NCBI RefSeq assembly: GCF_002927045.1
Contig: NZ_PRDW01000008.1
Span: 1-64,000, forward strand
Origin: Mycetohabitans endofungorum
GTDB lineage: Bacteria > Pseudomonadota > Gammaproteobacteria > Burkholderiales > Burkholderiaceae
Direction of reading: 5' to 3'
DNA: 64,000 nt
The translations under genes and the position numbers were made by a program. Shown here one piece after another: positions 16,080 to 27,124 of the stretch. The stretch's first letter is position 1. The number at the start of each line of letters is the position of its first letter. The notes beneath the pieces are model-generated. The model saw only the letters and a program-made list of their open reading frames with translations, was not told where the DNA came from and ran no database searches.

Positions 16080-17506
16080 TGAGGTTGACGCTGCGCGAGG
16101 CGGCTGCACTGATCGACGGCGCCACGGTATTGGGCGACGATACGGTCGCTTTCGATCAAGTCTCAACCGACAGTCGCAGTTGTGGGCCGGCAAGCCTGTT
16201 CGTCGCGCTCAAGGGCGAGCGTTTCGACGCGCACGATTTCCTGCCGGAGCTTGCGCGGCGCGGCGTGGCCGCCGTATTGGTGTCGCGTAGCCCCGGCGAC
16301 TGGCGTGTGCCGGCGATCCGCGTGGCCGACACTCGGGCCGCGCTCGGTGCGCTTGCGGCCGGCTGGCGTCGCAGGTTTGCGTTGCCGCTGGTCGCAGTGA
16401 CCGGCAGCAATGGCAAGACCACGGTCAAGGAAATGATCGCGTCGATCTTTGCCGCCGCCGTCGGTCACGCGCAGTGGCTCTCGACGCAGGGCAACCTGAA
16501 CAACGACATCGGCGTGCCGCTCACATTGTTGCGGCTCGCGCCGCAGCATCGGCTCGCGGTCGTCGAGCTTGGCATGAACCATCCCGGCGAAACGCAGCAA
16601 CTCGCCCGGATTGCCGGACCCACGATCGCGCTGGTGAACAATGCCCAGCGCGAGCATCAGGAATTCATGGCGACGGTCGAGGCCGTGGCGCTGGAGCATG
16701 CGAGCGTGATCCATGCGCTGCCGCCGGACGGCACGGCGGTGTTCCCCGCCGACGATCCGTATGCCGGCATCTGGCGGGTGGCGGCCACCGGCAACCCGAT
16801 CGTGGACTTCGCGCTGCGCCGGCCCGGTGCCCATAGCGATGCGGCGGTTCAGGGTACGATCGCGGACACCGGCGCATTGCGAATCGAGACCCGCGCCGGC
16901 GCGCTCGAGGTATCGTTGCGCGCGCCCGGCGAGCACAATGCGCGCAATGCGCTCGCTGCCACCGCGGCCGCGCTTGCCGCCGGCGTCGGACTGGACGCGA
17001 TACGGCGCGGGCTCGAGGCCTTCGAGCCGGTCAATGGACGGCTGCAGGCCAAGCTTGCCCAAGCGACGCCATGGGCCGGCGCGACGGTCATCGACGATAC
17101 CTATAATGCCAATCCGGATTCGATGCGCGCGGCGATCGACGTCCTGGCCATGCGTGCAGCGCCGCGCGTGCTGGTGATAGGCGACATGGGAGAAGTCGGT
17201 GACAACGGCCCCGCGTTTCATCACGAAGTCGGCGTCTATGCGCGCGAACGCGGGCTCGATGCACTGTACGCGCTCGGTGACGCGAGTCGCGCTGCGTGCA
17301 CCGCGTTCGGCCCGCACGCTCATCATTTCGATTCGGCCGAGGCACTCGTTTCCGCGCTGCTCCGCAAGGATGCCGTCGCATCGGAGCGCGCCGCCGGTGC
17401 GACGATCCTGGTTAAGGGTTCGCGTTTCATGCGCATGGAGCGCGTGGTCCAGTCTCTGACCCTTCCCACTGCAACCGATGCGCCGGCTAAGACCGGCGCG
17501 CATTGA
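16076..17506 (+). CDS. murF: UDP-MurNAc-tripeptide:D-Ala-D-Ala ligase
   Basis: It adds D-Ala-D-Ala to complete the UDP-MurNAc-pentapeptide in the cytoplasm. The 476-residue protein has the P-loop [11 protein letters not shown] (from residue 110), [13 protein letters not shown], the central-domain ELGMNHPGE, and the C-terminal [11 protein letters not shown] signature typical of MurF. It overlaps murE by 4 bp; mraY follows 11 bp after the stop. Confidence 0.97.
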   Translation: MMRLTLREAAALIDGATVLGDDTVAFDQVSTDSRSCGPASLFVALKGERFDAHDFLPELARRGVAAVLVSRSPGDWRVPAIRVADTRAALGALAAGWRRRFALPLVAVTGSNGKTTVKEMIASIFAAAVGHAQWLSTQGNLNNDIGVPLTLLRLAPQHRLAVVELGMNHPGETQQLARIAGPTIALVNNAQREHQEFMATVEAVALEHASVIHALPPDGTAVFPADDPYAGIWRVAATGNPIVDFALRRPGAHSDAAVQGTIADTGALRIETRAGALEVSLRAPGEHNARNALAATAAALAAGVGLDAIRRGLEAFEPVNGRLQAKLAQATPWAGATVIDDTYNANPDSMRAAIDVLAMRAAPRVLVIGDMGEVGDNGPAFHHEVGVYARERGLDALYALGDASRAACTAFGPHAHHFDSAEALVSALLRKDAVASERAAGATILVKGSRFMRMERVVQSLTLPTATDAPAKTGAH

Positions 17507-17517
17507 AAGGACCTCGA

Positions 17518-18687
17518 ATGCTATTGGCGCTGGCGCAATGGCTGCAAAGCGATGCAAGCTATTTGCGTGTGATCAACTATCTGACGTTTCGCGCGGTGAT
17601 GGCGACCATCACCGCGCTGTTGATCGGACTCGTCTGCGGCCCTCCGGTGATCCACAAACTTTCCGCGCTGAAGATGGGCCAGGCCGTGCGCAAGGACGGA
17701 CCGCAGACGCATTTAATCAAGTCCGGCACACCGACGATGGGCGGTGTGCTGATCCTGATTGGCATTGCCGTGTCGACGCTGTTGTGGAGCGACCTGACCA
17801 ATCGCTTTATTTGGATCGTGATGCTGGTCACTTTCGGCTTCGGTGTGATCGGCTGGGTCGACGATTATCGCAAGGTCGTCTACAAGGACCCGCGCGGCAT
17901 GTCCTCGCGCGAAAAGTACTTCTGGCAATCGGTGATCGGGTTGTTCGCCGCCGTGTATCTCGCGTTTTCGGTATCCGAGGCGAATAACGCGCGCGTGTTC
18001 GATCTGTTTATGGCGTGGGTGCGCAGCGGATTTTCAATCGGCTTGCCGGCGCGCGCCGATCTGGCCCTGCCGTTCCTGAAAGCGATCAGCTATCCGCTCG
18101 GTGTCTGGGGGTTCATTGCGTTGACCTATTTCGTGATCGTCGGCTCGAGCAATGCGGTGAACTTGACCGACGGGCTGGACGGACTGGTGATCATGCCGGT
18201 CGTGCTGGTCGGGGCAGCGCTCGGCGTGTTCGCGTATGTGATGGGCAGCGCCGTCTATTCGAAGTACCTGCTGTTTCCGCATATTCCCGGCGCGGGCGAG
18301 TTACTCATCTTCTGTTCGGCGATGGGCGGCGCGGGACTCGCGTTCCTTTGGTACAACACGTACCCCGCGCAGGTATTCATGGGGGATGTCGGCGCGCTCG
18401 CGCTCGGTGGCGCGCTGGGCACGATTGCGGTGATCGTGCGGCAGGAAATCGTGCTGTTCATCATGGGCGGCGTGTTCGTCGCCGAGACCGTCTCGGTGAT
18501 GTTGCAGGTCACGTGGTTCCGCTACACGAAGCGCCGCTATGGCGAGGGTCGGCGCATCTTCAAGATGGCGCCGTTGCATCACCATTTTGAGTTGTCCGGA
18601 TGGAAGGAAACCCAGGTGGTAGTCCGCTTCTGGATCATCACGTTGATGCTGTGCCTGTTTGGTCTGTCCACGCTGAAATTACGGTAA
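17518..18687 (+). CDS. mraY: Phospho-MurNAc-pentapeptide transferase (lipid I synthase)
   Basis: Integral inner-membrane enzyme that transfers phospho-MurNAc-pentapeptide to undecaprenyl phosphate. The 389-residue protein has about ten hydrophobic helices. Signature segments are KSGTPTMGG, the Asp-rich [23 protein letters not shown] (from residue 211), [10 protein letters not shown], and [11 protein letters not shown] with the conserved His triad. The ATG at 17518 follows AAAGGA. A TTG at 17503 would lie within the murF stop and has no ribosome site. Confidence 0.97.
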   Translation: MLLALAQWLQSDASYLRVINYLTFRAVMATITALLIGLVCGPPVIHKLSALKMGQAVRKDGPQTHLIKSGTPTMGGVLILIGIAVSTLLWSDLTNRFIWIVMLVTFGFGVIGWVDDYRKVVYKDPRGMSSREKYFWQSVIGLFAAVYLAFSVSEANNARVFDLFMAWVRSGFSIGLPARADLALPFLKAISYPLGVWGFIALTYFVIVGSSNAVNLTDGLDGLVIMPVVLVGAALGVFAYVMGSAVYSKYLLFPHIPGAGELLIFCSAMGGAGLAFLWYNTYPAQVFMGDVGALALGGALGTIAVIVRQEIVLFIMGGVFVAETVSVMLQVTWFRYTKRRYGEGRRIFKMAPLHHHFELSGWKETQVVVRFWIITLMLCLFGLSTLKLR

Positions 18688-18710
18688 CTGGGAACTGAGG
18701 AAAAGAAACG

Positions 18711-20228
18711 ATGTTCGGTGAGAAGTTCGGAGAACGGCAACGCCCGACGACGCTCGTGCTGGGGCTCGGCGAATCGGGGCTGGCGATGGCGCGCTGGTGC
18801 GCGCGCCACGGTTGCCGCTTGCGCGTGGCCGATACCCGCGCCGCGCCGCCGAACCTGTCGCAATTGGCAGCGCTGGGTATCGACGCCGAATTCGTCAGCG
18901 GTGCGTTCAGTCCCACGCTGCTCGATGGCGGTATCGAGTTGGTGGCCATCAGTCCCGGTTTGTCGCCGCTGGGTGCGGAACTGGCTGCGTTGATCGGCGC
19001 GGCCCGCGAGCGCGGCATTGACGTGTGGGGGGAACTCGAGTTCTTTGCGCAGGCGTTGCGCGCGCTGGCCAACGACGGCTACCAGCCCAAGGTGCTGGCG
19101 ATTACCGGCACGAACGGCAAGACGACGACCACGGCGCTAACCGCGCTGCTGTGCGAGCGGGCCGGCAGGAGCGTTGCGGTGGCCGGCAACATCAGTCCGG
19201 CCATGCTGGACAAGCTGGCCGAGGCCATCGACGCGGCGAAGCTGCCTGACGTCTGGGTACTGGAGCTGTCCAGCTTCCAACTCGAGACATCGTACACGTT
19301 CGAACCTGAGGCGGCGGTTATCCTCAACATCACGCAGGACCATCTAGACTGGCATGGCGGACTGGATGCCTACGCTGCCGCAAAGGGGCGGGTCTTCGGG
19401 CTGCGTACGCTGCGTGTATTGAACCGCGACGATGCGCGCGTGATGGCATTCGTGCCGGCCGGCGATGCCATTGCACCGTATTTGACCTTTGGACTTAACG
19501 TGCCGCAGAACGATGGCGACTACGGTATCCAACGCGATGGAGGCATCGCGTGGCTCGTCCAGGCATACGAGCGCAACGACGCATCCGAACAACGCGCGAC
19601 GAATCGCCGTCACAAGCGCGGCGGTTGTGCGCCCGATATCGCGGTCAAGCGGCTCATGCCTGCCGATGCCCTGCGCATTCGCGGCTTGCATAATGCGGCG
19701 AATGCGATGGCCGCGCTTGCCTTGGCCCAGTCGATCGGCTTGCCGCTCGCCGCGTTGCTGCACGGCTTGCGCGAGTACCGCGGCGAGCCGCATCGCGTCG
19801 AGTGGATTGGATCGATCGACGGAGTCGACTACGTCGATGACAGCAAGGGTACCAACGTCGGCGCCACCGTGGCTGCGCTCGACGGCCTCGCGCAGCGGAT
19901 CGTATTGATTGCGGGTGGTGACGGCAAGGGCCAGGATTTTGCACCGCTTGCGGCGCCGGTGTCGCGCTGGTGCCGGGCTGTGATGTTGATCGGCCGCGAC
20001 GCGCCTGCGCTGCGCGCGGCACTGGCTGATACCGGTGTCGAACTGGCCCTGCATCCGAGCCTGCAGGCGGCGACGCGTGCCGCGGCAGCCGTCGCCCAGC
20101 CCGGGGATGCGGTGCTGCTGTCTCCCGCGTGCGCGAGCCTGGACATGTTTTCCGGATATGCGCAGCGTGCGCAGATGTTCCGCAGCGAGGTCGAGGACAT
20201 CGCGGCCGACAAAGGAGGGGTGCTATGA
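18711..20228 (+). CDS. murD: UDP-MurNAc-L-alanine:D-glutamate ligase
   Basis: ATP-dependent cytoplasmic ligase adding D-Glu, the second stem residue. It has a Rossmann N-terminus ([14 protein letters not shown]), the P-loop GTNGKTTT (from residue 133), ELSSFQLET, and [12 protein letters not shown]. The C-terminal domain includes [11 protein letters not shown] and [15 protein letters not shown]. At 505 residues it is longer than the roughly 440 of E. coli; extra residues sit in a basic loop around [12 protein letters not shown], a feature common in Burkholderia. Its stop overlaps the ftsW start by 4 bp. Confidence 0.96.
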   Translation: MFGEKFGERQRPTTLVLGLGESGLAMARWCARHGCRLRVADTRAAPPNLSQLAALGIDAEFVSGAFSPTLLDGGIELVAISPGLSPLGAELAALIGAARERGIDVWGELEFFAQALRALANDGYQPKVLAITGTNGKTTTTALTALLCERAGRSVAVAGNISPAMLDKLAEAIDAAKLPDVWVLELSSFQLETSYTFEPEAAVILNITQDHLDWHGGLDAYAAAKGRVFGLRTLRVLNRDDARVMAFVPAGDAIAPYLTFGLNVPQNDGDYGIQRDGGIAWLVQAYERNDASEQRATNRRHKRGGCAPDIAVKRLMPADALRIRGLHNAANAMAALALAQSIGLPLAALLHGLREYRGEPHRVEWIGSIDGVDYVDDSKGTNVGATVAALDGLAQRIVLIAGGDGKGQDFAPLAAPVSRWCRAVMLIGRDAPALRAALADTGVELALHPSLQAATRAAAAVAQPGDAVLLSPACASLDMFSGYAQRAQMFRSEVEDIAADKGGVL

Positions 20229-21508
20229 GCCGGGTGCAGCGGATCGCAGCAAGGCTCGCTGGGTGCCGCTACGCAGTGCCCAGCGACGGGGTCGGCGCCG
20301 CCAGTGCGGCCAGCCCGGCACGCGGCGTGGGGCTGGCCAGCGCGGTCAGCGGCATCCGCCCGTTGCGCTCGCGCATGCGCGACTATGACCACTCGCTGCT
20401 CTGGGCGACGGTCGCGCTGTTGTCGCTCGGACTCGTGATGGTGTATTCGGCATCGATCGCGCTGCCCGACTCGCCCAAGTACTCGGCCTATATGCCATAC
20501 CATTTTCTCGTGCGGCACGTTGCGTCACTCGTGACCGGCGTGCTCGGCGCGCTGGTGGCGTTTCGCATTCCGGTCAAGACCTGGGACAAGTACGCGCCGC
20601 GGCTTTTCCTTGTTGCGTTGCTGTTGCTGGTGGTCGTGCTAATACCTTACCTGGGCAAGGGCGTGAACGGCGCACGCCGGTGGATCCCACTGGGCATCAC
20701 GAACATCCAGCCGTCGGAAATCATGAAACTGGCGGTGACGATTTACGCGGCCAACTATACGGTCCGCAAACAGGAGTACATGCACCAGTTCGCGAAGGGT
20801 TTCCTGCCGATGGCGCTTGCAGTCGGCGTGGTCGGCGCGCTGCTGCTACTGGAGCCGGACATGGGGGCGTTCATGGTGATCGCGGCGATCGCGATGGGCG
20901 TGTTGTTCTTGGGCGGCGTAAGCGGGCGGCTGTTCGGCGGCCTGGCGCTGACCGCCATTGGCACGTTTGGCATGCTGGTCTGGGCCTCGCCGTGGCGTCG
21001 CGAGCGCATCTTTGCGTACCTGAATCCGTGGGACGACCGCTATGCGCAAGGCAAGGCGTACCAGCTCACCCATTCGCTGATCGCATTCGGACGCGGCGAG
21101 TGGTTCGGGGTCGGCCTGGGCGGCAGCGTCGAGAAGCTCAACTATTTGCCTGAAGCGCACACCGACTTCATTCTCGCGGTGATCGGCGAGGAGCTTGGCT
21201 TTGTCGGCGTGGTCGTCGTGATCCTGCTGTTTTATTGGATCGTGCGGCGCGCGTTCGAAATCGGCCGCCAGGCGCTCGCATTGGATCGCACGTTCGCCGG
21301 ATTGGTCGCGAAAGGCATCGGCTTGTGGGTCGGCGCGCAGACGTTCATCAACATGGGGGTGAACCTCGGTCTGTTGCCGACCAAGGGGTTAACGCTGCCG
21401 CTAGTCAGCTACGGCGGCTCCGGAATCCTGCTCAACTGCGTGGCGTTGGCGCTGCTGATGCGCGTCGATTACGAGAACCGGGTGCTGATGCGCGGAGGCA
21501 AGGTATGA
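20225..21508 (+). CDS. ftsW: Septal peptidoglycan polymerase FtsW
   Basis: SEDS-family glycosyltransferase that polymerises lipid II at the septum with FtsI. The 427-residue protein has ten predicted membrane helices. Visible landmarks are the [20 protein letters not shown] segment, LLLEPDMG with the catalytic Asp region, [20 protein letters not shown] and the terminal [18 protein letters not shown]. The ATG at 20225 overlaps the murD stop. The first 50 or so residues are a cytoplasmic Ala-rich extension before the first helix. Confidence 0.96.
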   Translation: MSRVQRIAARLAGCRYAVPSDGVGAASAASPARGVGLASAVSGIRPLRSRMRDYDHSLLWATVALLSLGLVMVYSASIALPDSPKYSAYMPYHFLVRHVASLVTGVLGALVAFRIPVKTWDKYAPRLFLVALLLLVVVLIPYLGKGVNGARRWIPLGITNIQPSEIMKLAVTIYAANYTVRKQEYMHQFAKGFLPMALAVGVVGALLLLEPDMGAFMVIAAIAMGVLFLGGVSGRLFGGLALTAIGTFGMLVWASPWRRERIFAYLNPWDDRYAQGKAYQLTHSLIAFGRGEWFGVGLGGSVEKLNYLPEAHTDFILAVIGEELGFVGVVVVILLFYWIVRRAFEIGRQALALDRTFAGLVAKGIGLWVGAQTFINMGVNLGLLPTKGLTLPLVSYGGSGILLNCVALALLMRVDYENRVLMRGGKV

Positions 21509-22632
21509 GCGCACGCACGTTGCTCGTGATGGCGGGCGGCACCGGCGGTCATGTGTTTCCCGGACTGGCGGTTGCGCAGCGGATGCAGGCGCAGGGCTGG
21601 CGGGTCGTATGGCTTGGCAATCCGAACGCAATGGAAGCGACACTGGTGCCCAAGTACGACATTGCGGTCGAGTTCGTGCGCTTTGGCGGCGTGCGCGGCA
21701 AGGGCATTGTCACAAAGCTGTGCTTGCCGCTGAACCTGCTGCGCGCGTGCCTGCAAAGTCGCGCAGTGCTTGGCCGCGTGCGGCCCGACGTCGTGCTCGG
21801 TATGGGAGGCTACATCACGTTTCCGGCTGGCGTGATGGCTGTGCTCGCGCGCATTCCACTGGTGCTGCACGAACAAAATTCGATTGCGGGCCTGGCCAAC
21901 AAACTGTTGGCCAGGCTTGCGCGCCGCGTGCTGGTCGCCTTTCCCGACGCGCTGCCCGGCGCGCAATGGATCGGTAACCCGATCCGCGCGGAACTGGCCG
22001 CGGTGGCCCCGCCCCAGGCGCGGTACGCGGCACGCACCGGCCCGTTGCGCGTACTGGTGGTCGGCGGCAGCCTCGGCGCCGCGGCGCTCAACAAAACGGT
22101 GCCGTGCGCGTTGGCGTTGCTCGATCCGGCGCGGCGTCCACACGTGGTGCACCAGGCCGGCGCCAAGCATATCGAAGCGTTGCGTGCGCATTACGCGGAC
22201 GCGGGCCTGACGCAGGGCGACGGCATTGAGCTGGTTCCGTTCATCGACGACATGGCGCGCGCCTATGCCGAGGCCGACCTCGTGATTTGTCGCTCCGGCG
22301 CGATGACGGTATCGGAAATCGCCGCTGTGGGCGTGGCGGCGCTGTTCGTGCCGTTCCCGTTCGCCGTCGACGACCATCAGACGAGCAACGCGGCATTTCT
22401 CGTCGCGCATCACGCGGCGAGCGTCATGCAACAAAATGAATTGTCCGCAGAGAAACTCGCGGACTGGATCGGCGGTCAGACGCGCGCGTCGCTCGCACGA
22501 GTCGCGGCCCGCGCACGCGAACTGGCCAAGCCCGATGCCGCTGAGCGCGTCGCACAGGTGTGCGCGTCGCTCGTCACGCGCGATGTGACAGCCGCATCGC
22601 ACAATGCGCGGCATGGGGCGCAAGGAAAGTAA
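21505..22632 (+). CDS. murG: UDP-GlcNAc transferase MurG (lipid II synthase)
   Basis: Peripheral inner-membrane GT-B enzyme converting lipid I to lipid II. The 375-residue protein starts [20 protein letters not shown], the glycine-rich G loop of MurG. It also has [38 protein letters not shown] and the UDP-GlcNAc-binding [21 protein letters not shown]. The ATG overlaps the ftsW stop (ATGA); the TAA stop overlaps the murC ATG by 1 bp (TAATG). Confidence 0.97.
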   Translation: MSARTLLVMAGGTGGHVFPGLAVAQRMQAQGWRVVWLGNPNAMEATLVPKYDIAVEFVRFGGVRGKGIVTKLCLPLNLLRACLQSRAVLGRVRPDVVLGMGGYITFPAGVMAVLARIPLVLHEQNSIAGLANKLLARLARRVLVAFPDALPGAQWIGNPIRAELAAVAPPQARYAARTGPLRVLVVGGSLGAAALNKTVPCALALLDPARRPHVVHQAGAKHIEALRAHYADAGLTQGDGIELVPFIDDMARAYAEADLVICRSGAMTVSEIAAVGVAALFVPFPFAVDDHQTSNAAFLVAHHAASVMQQNELSAEKLADWIGGQTRASLARVAARARELAKPDAAERVAQVCASLVTRDVTAASHNARHGAQGK

Positions 22633-24023
22633 TGAAACATATCGTCAAGCATATTCACTTTGTCGGGATCGGCGGTGCCGGGATGAGCGGCATCGCCGAA
22701 GTTCTCGTCAACCTGGGCTACCAGGTCAGCGGCTCGGATCTGAACCGCTCAGCTGTCACCGACCGGTTGAGCGGGCTCGGCGCTCACGTCAAGTTCGGTC
22801 ACGACGCACGGCATATTGACGGCGCGGACGCGGTTGTCATCTCCACGGCGGTGCGCACCGACAACCCCGAGGTGCTTGAGGCACGCCGCAGGCATATTCC
22901 GATCGTGCCGCGCGCCGTCATGCTCGCGGAGCTGATGCGACTCAAGCAAGGCATCGCGATTGCCGGCACGCATGGCAAGACCACGACGACCAGTCTCGTG
23001 GCCAGCGTGCTGGCGGCCGGCGGACTGGATCCGACTTTCGTGATCGGTGGGCGGCTGATCAGCGCGGGCGCGAACGCACGGCTGGGCACGGGCGATTTCA
23101 TTGTTGCCGAGGCCGACGAGTCGGACGCATCGTTCCTCAACCTGTTTCCGGTGATCGAAGTCATCACGAACATCGATGCCGACCACATGGATACGTATGG
23201 TCATGACTTCGCCCGGCTCAAGCAGGCGTTCATCGAATTCACGCATCGGCTGCCGTTCTACGGCATCGCGGTGCTGTGCGTGGACGACCCGAACGTGCGC
23301 GAGATTTTGCCGTTCGTGTCCAAGCCGATCATCCGCTATGGGTTCGCGCAGGAAGCGGACGTGCGTGCGACCCAGGTATGCGCCAGGGATGGACGGATGC
23401 ATTTCACCGTCCATCGCGCCGACGCGGCGCCGTTGGACATCGTGCTGAACCTGCCCGGCACGCACAACGTGCAGAACGCGCTCGCGGCCATCGCGATCGC
23501 TACTGAGTTGGAGGTGGCCGATGCCGATATCCAGTCGGCGCTCGCCGAATTCAACGGCGTGGGCCGGCGTTTCCAGCGTTATGGCGAAGTGCCGCTCACG
23601 CGCGGCGGCGCGTACTTGCTGATCGACGATTATGGCCACCATCCGGTCGAGATGGCCGCGACGATTGCCGCGGCGCGCGGTGCATTTCCGGACCGGCGGT
23701 TGGTCCTCGTGTTCCAGCCACACCGCTACACGCGCACGCGCGATTGTTTCGAGGACCTTGTCAAGGTGCTCTCGACGGTGGACGCGCTGGTGCTGACCGA
23801 GGTCTACGCGGCCGGCGAGGCGCCGATCGTGGCCGCGGACGCTCGCGCGCTGGCGCGAGCCATCCGCGTGGCCGGCCGGGTCGAACCGGTGTTTGTCGAC
23901 ACCCTCGACGAGATTCCGGACGCGCTGGCGGCGGTGGTCGCCGACGGCGACGTCGTGATGACGATGGGGGCGGGCTCGATCGGCGGCGTGCCGGCGCGGC
24001 TCACGCAGGAGCAAAGGGCGTGA
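22632..24023 (+). CDS. murC: UDP-N-acetylmuramate:L-alanine ligase
   Basis: It adds L-Ala, the first stem residue, in the cytoplasm. The 463-residue protein has the N-terminal [17 protein letters not shown] Rossmann motif, the P-loop GTHGKTTTT (from residue 112), [24 protein letters not shown] and the late [14 protein letters not shown] and FQPHRYTRT signatures of MurC. The start overlaps the murG stop by one base and the stop overlaps the ddlB start. Confidence 0.97.
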   Translation: MKHIVKHIHFVGIGGAGMSGIAEVLVNLGYQVSGSDLNRSAVTDRLSGLGAHVKFGHDARHIDGADAVVISTAVRTDNPEVLEARRRHIPIVPRAVMLAELMRLKQGIAIAGTHGKTTTTSLVASVLAAGGLDPTFVIGGRLISAGANARLGTGDFIVAEADESDASFLNLFPVIEVITNIDADHMDTYGHDFARLKQAFIEFTHRLPFYGIAVLCVDDPNVREILPFVSKPIIRYGFAQEADVRATQVCARDGRMHFTVHRADAAPLDIVLNLPGTHNVQNALAAIAIATELEVADADIQSALAEFNGVGRRFQRYGEVPLTRGGAYLLIDDYGHHPVEMAATIAAARGAFPDRRLVLVFQPHRYTRTRDCFEDLVKVLSTVDALVLTEVYAAGEAPIVAADARALARAIRVAGRVEPVFVDTLDEIPDALAAVVADGDVVMTMGAGSIGGVPARLTQEQRA

Positions 24024-24967
24024 TGATGGGAGCGATCGATCCAAAGGCGTTCGGCAAGGTGGCGGTGCTCTATGGCGGCGAGTCGTCTGAGCGCGACGTG
24101 TCGCTCGTGTCCGGCCCGCTGGTCTGCCAGGGGCTGCGCGACGCCGGCGTGGACGCGCACTTATTCGATCCGAAGGAGCGGCCCTTGTCGGCGCTCAAGG
24201 AAGAAGGGTTCGTGCGCGCGTTCATTGCGTTGCACGGCGGATATGGTGAAAACGGCCAGATCCAAGGCGCACTCGATTTCTACGGGATCCGCTACACTGG
24301 CCCGGGCGTGCTCGGCTCGGCGCTGGGCATGGACAAGTTCCGCACGAAATTGATTTGGCAGCAGCTCGGGATCCCGACGCCGCCGTTCGACACGGTACTG
24401 CGCGGCGAGGACTACGACACGCGAGCGCAGCAGATTGTCGCGAAACTCGGATTGCCGCTGTTCGTCAAGCCGGCTACCGAAGGGTCGAGCGTCGCGGTGA
24501 TCAAGGTCAAGGCGGCCGACAACCTGCCGTATGCACTGGCGCAGGCCGCGCAGCATGATCCGGTCGTGCTGGTGGAGAAGAGCATCGACGGTGGGGGGGA
24601 ATACACCGCATGCATCGCCGGTTCGCTGCAGTTGCCGCTGATTCGGATCGTGCCGGCTGGCGAGTTCTACGATTACCACGCGAAATACGTTGCCGACGAT
24701 ACCCAGTACCTGATTCCGTGCGGATTGAGCGATGCCGACGAGCAGCGGCTGACGGCGCTCGCGCGTCGCGCGTTCGAGGTCCTCGCGTGCGCCGGCTGGG
24801 GGCGCGCCGACTTCATGCTCGACAGCGATGGCAACCCGTATTTCCTGGAGGTCAACACCTCGCCTGGCATGACCGATCACTCATTGCCGCCGAAGGCGGC
24901 GCGTGCGGTCGGCATCTCGTACAGTGAACTGGTCGTGAACGTGCTTGCGCTCACGCTGAAGGATTGA
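24023..24967 (+). CDS. ddlB: D-alanine:D-alanine ligase (DdlB)
   Basis: ATP-grasp enzyme making D-Ala-D-Ala for MurF. The 314-residue protein has [63 protein letters not shown] and the C-terminal metal site [20 protein letters not shown]. Two ATGs (24023, 24026) sit at the murC stop; the first overlaps the TGA by one base. The ftsQ start is 15 bp after its stop. Confidence 0.96.
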   Translation: MMGAIDPKAFGKVAVLYGGESSERDVSLVSGPLVCQGLRDAGVDAHLFDPKERPLSALKEEGFVRAFIALHGGYGENGQIQGALDFYGIRYTGPGVLGSALGMDKFRTKLIWQQLGIPTPPFDTVLRGEDYDTRAQQIVAKLGLPLFVKPATEGSSVAVIKVKAADNLPYALAQAAQHDPVVLVEKSIDGGGEYTACIAGSLQLPLIRIVPAGEFYDYHAKYVADDTQYLIPCGLSDADEQRLTALARRAFEVLACAGWGRADFMLDSDGNPYFLEVNTSPGMTDHSLPPKAARAVGISYSELVVNVLALTLKD

Positions 24968-24982
24968 CGCCCGGCTACCGAC

Positions 24983-25744
24983 ATGTGGAACAATCCGCGC
25001 CAGCTCAACATGATCACCAGCGCGCTGCACGCCGCGCTGCTGGTGATCGTGCTCGCCGGTGCCGGCCTGTGGCTGCTGCAGCGGCCGACCTTCGCGTTGC
25101 GCACGCTGCTGATCGACGGCGATATCGAGCACATCAACCGGCCGACGGTGTGCGCGAACGTGCTGGGCAAGCTGCACGGCAATTTCTTCACGGTGGATCT
25201 GGACGGCGCGCGTGCCGCGTTCGAGCAGATCCCGTGGGTGCGCCACGCGAGCGTGCGCCGCGTGTGGCCGAATGCGCTGGCGGTCACGCTCGAGGAGTAC
25301 AAGCCCCTGGGTACGTGGGGCAGCGACCAGTTCGTCAGCGTCGATGGCGAGGTCTTCGCAGCCAACCAGGCCGAGGCCGATGCCGAACTGCCGGTATTCG
25401 TCGGCCCAATGGGCTCGGAGCGCGACGTCGTGGCCCGATACCACGATTTCCAAAAATGGTTCGAGCCGCTGGGTGTGAAGCCGGAGGAGGTCACGTTGTC
25501 GCCGCGCTACGCCTGGACCGTCAAGCTGACCAATGGCATGCAGGTGGAGCTGGGGCGCGAACGCAACAAGGATATGCTGGCCAGCCGTGCGCGGCGGCTC
25601 GTGGTTGCCTGGCCGATGGTCACGCAGCGCTGGGGCAACGACATCGAATATGTGGATTTGCGGTACCCGAACGGGTTCGCGATCCGTGCTGCAGGGATGC
25701 GCTTCATTCCCGACGACCCGAAGGCGAAGAAGCTGCGTCCATGA
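24983..25744 (+). CDS. ftsQ: Cell division protein FtsQ
   Basis: Bitopic divisome scaffold linking early and late division proteins via the FtsQLB complex. The 253-residue protein has a short cytoplasmic tail, one membrane helix (ALLVIVLAGAGLWLLQRP), a POTRA-like domain (LRTLLIDGDIEHINRPTV ... IPWVRHASVRRVWPNAL) and the FtsQ/DivIB beta domain ending with YVDLRYPNGFAIR. It sits between ddlB and ftsA as in other proteobacteria. Confidence 0.95.
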   Translation: MWNNPRQLNMITSALHAALLVIVLAGAGLWLLQRPTFALRTLLIDGDIEHINRPTVCANVLGKLHGNFFTVDLDGARAAFEQIPWVRHASVRRVWPNALAVTLEEYKPLGTWGSDQFVSVDGEVFAANQAEADAELPVFVGPMGSERDVVARYHDFQKWFEPLGVKPEEVTLSPRYAWTVKLTNGMQVELGRERNKDMLASRARRLVVAWPMVTQRWGNDIEYVDLRYPNGFAIRAAGMRFIPDDPKAKKLRP

Positions 25745-25780
25745 CGCAATGAACGGACAACACTCGCAATTGAGCACGCT

Positions 25781-27013
25781 ATGAGCAAAGACTACAAGGA
25801 CCTGCTGGTTGCCCTCGACATCGGGACGTCGAAGGTGGTGGCCGTTGTCGCCGAGTTAAAGGGCGAGGGCCACTATGAAGTGATTGGGCTCGGGCAAAGC
25901 GACTCGAAGGGTCTGAAGAAGGGGGTGGTCGTTAATATCGAGGCGACGGTTCAGTCGATCCAGCGCGCGCTCGAGGAAGCCGAACTGATGGCCGACTGCA
26001 AGATTACCAACGTGTTCACCGGCATCGCCGGCAGCCATATCCGTAGCTTCAATTCAAGCGGCATGGTGGCGATCAAGGACAAGGAGGTCACGCAGGCGGA
26101 CGTCGCGCGTGTGATTGAGACGGCGAAGGCGATCAATATTCCGACCGACCAGCAGGTGCTGCACATCCTGACGCAGGAATTCATCATCGACGGCCAGGAA
26201 GATGTGCGCGAGCCGATTGGCATGAGCGGCATCCGGCTGGAGGTGAAGGTGCACATCGTGACGGGCGCCGTGTCGGCCGCACAGAACATTGTCAAATGCG
26301 TGCGCCGCTGCGGGCTGGAGGTCAACGATCTGATCCTGCAGCCGCTCGCGTCGAGCCTGGCCGTGCTGACCGAGGACGAGAAGGAGCTCGGTGTTGTACT
26401 GGTCGACATCGGCGGCGGGACTACCGACATCGCAATCTTCAGCGAGGGTGCGATCCGCCATACCGCAGTAATCCCGATCGCGGGCGATCAGATCACCAGC
26501 GACATCGCGATGGCGCTGCGCACGCCGACGCCGGACGCGGAAGATATCAAGGTAACCTACGGGATCGCCAAGCAGGCGCTGGCCGATCCGGACGAGATGA
26601 TCGAGGTGCCGGGGCTGGGCGAGCGCGGCCCGCGGGTGCTGTCTCGCCAGGCGCTGGCGGCGGTGATTGAGCCGCGCGTGGAGGAGCTGTTTTCGCTGGT
26701 CCAGCAAGTCGTGCGCGAGTCCGGCTACGAGGAGCTGCTTAGCTCCGGCGTGGTGTTGACCGGTGGCGCGGCGATGATGGCCGGCATGGTTGAACTGGGC
26801 GAGGACGTCTTCCTCAAACCGGTGCGTATCGGCGTGCCGGAATATGCCGGCGGGCTGGCGGACGTGGTGCGCAACCCGCGCTATTCGACCGCGATGGGGC
26901 TGCTGGTGGAGGGGCGTTCGCAGCGCATGCGCGGGCGTAAGGTCGCCACGCAGTCCGGTTCCGCAACGCAGGTGTGGGCCCGGATGAAGGACTGGTTCCT
27001 GGGCAATTTTTGA
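25781..27013 (+). CDS. ftsA: Cell division protein FtsA
   Basis: Actin-like ATPase that tethers FtsZ to the membrane and recruits the divisome. The 410-residue protein has phosphate-1 LVALDIGTSKVVAVVAE, the 1C domain, phosphate-2 VVLVDIGGGTTDIAIF, the adenosine motif VLTGGAAMMAGM, and the C-terminal amphipathic membrane-targeting helix WARMKDWFLGNF. About 110 bp separate it from ftsZ. Confidence 0.97.
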   Translation: MSKDYKDLLVALDIGTSKVVAVVAELKGEGHYEVIGLGQSDSKGLKKGVVVNIEATVQSIQRALEEAELMADCKITNVFTGIAGSHIRSFNSSGMVAIKDKEVTQADVARVIETAKAINIPTDQQVLHILTQEFIIDGQEDVREPIGMSGIRLEVKVHIVTGAVSAAQNIVKCVRRCGLEVNDLILQPLASSLAVLTEDEKELGVVLVDIGGGTTDIAIFSEGAIRHTAVIPIAGDQITSDIAMALRTPTPDAEDIKVTYGIAKQALADPDEMIEVPGLGERGPRVLSRQALAAVIEPRVEELFSLVQQVVRESGYEELLSSGVVLTGGAAMMAGMVELGEDVFLKPVRIGVPEYAGGLADVVRNPRYSTAMGLLVEGRSQRMRGRKVATQSGSATQVWARMKDWFLGNF

Positions 27014-27124
27014 AGTCGTTTCGCAACGCGCTGGCGGCGGCGGCCAGTGCACGGTGACGGAATTGCCCGATTCCGCCACCGCGTAACGCCGAGTGAAGTC
27101 GCTTAATACTTGACGGAGGCACTA

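Noticed and set aside
16163-17557. 464-codon minus-strand frame across murF
   Set aside because: It is antisense to MurF with all Mur ligase motifs intact; shadow of codon bias.
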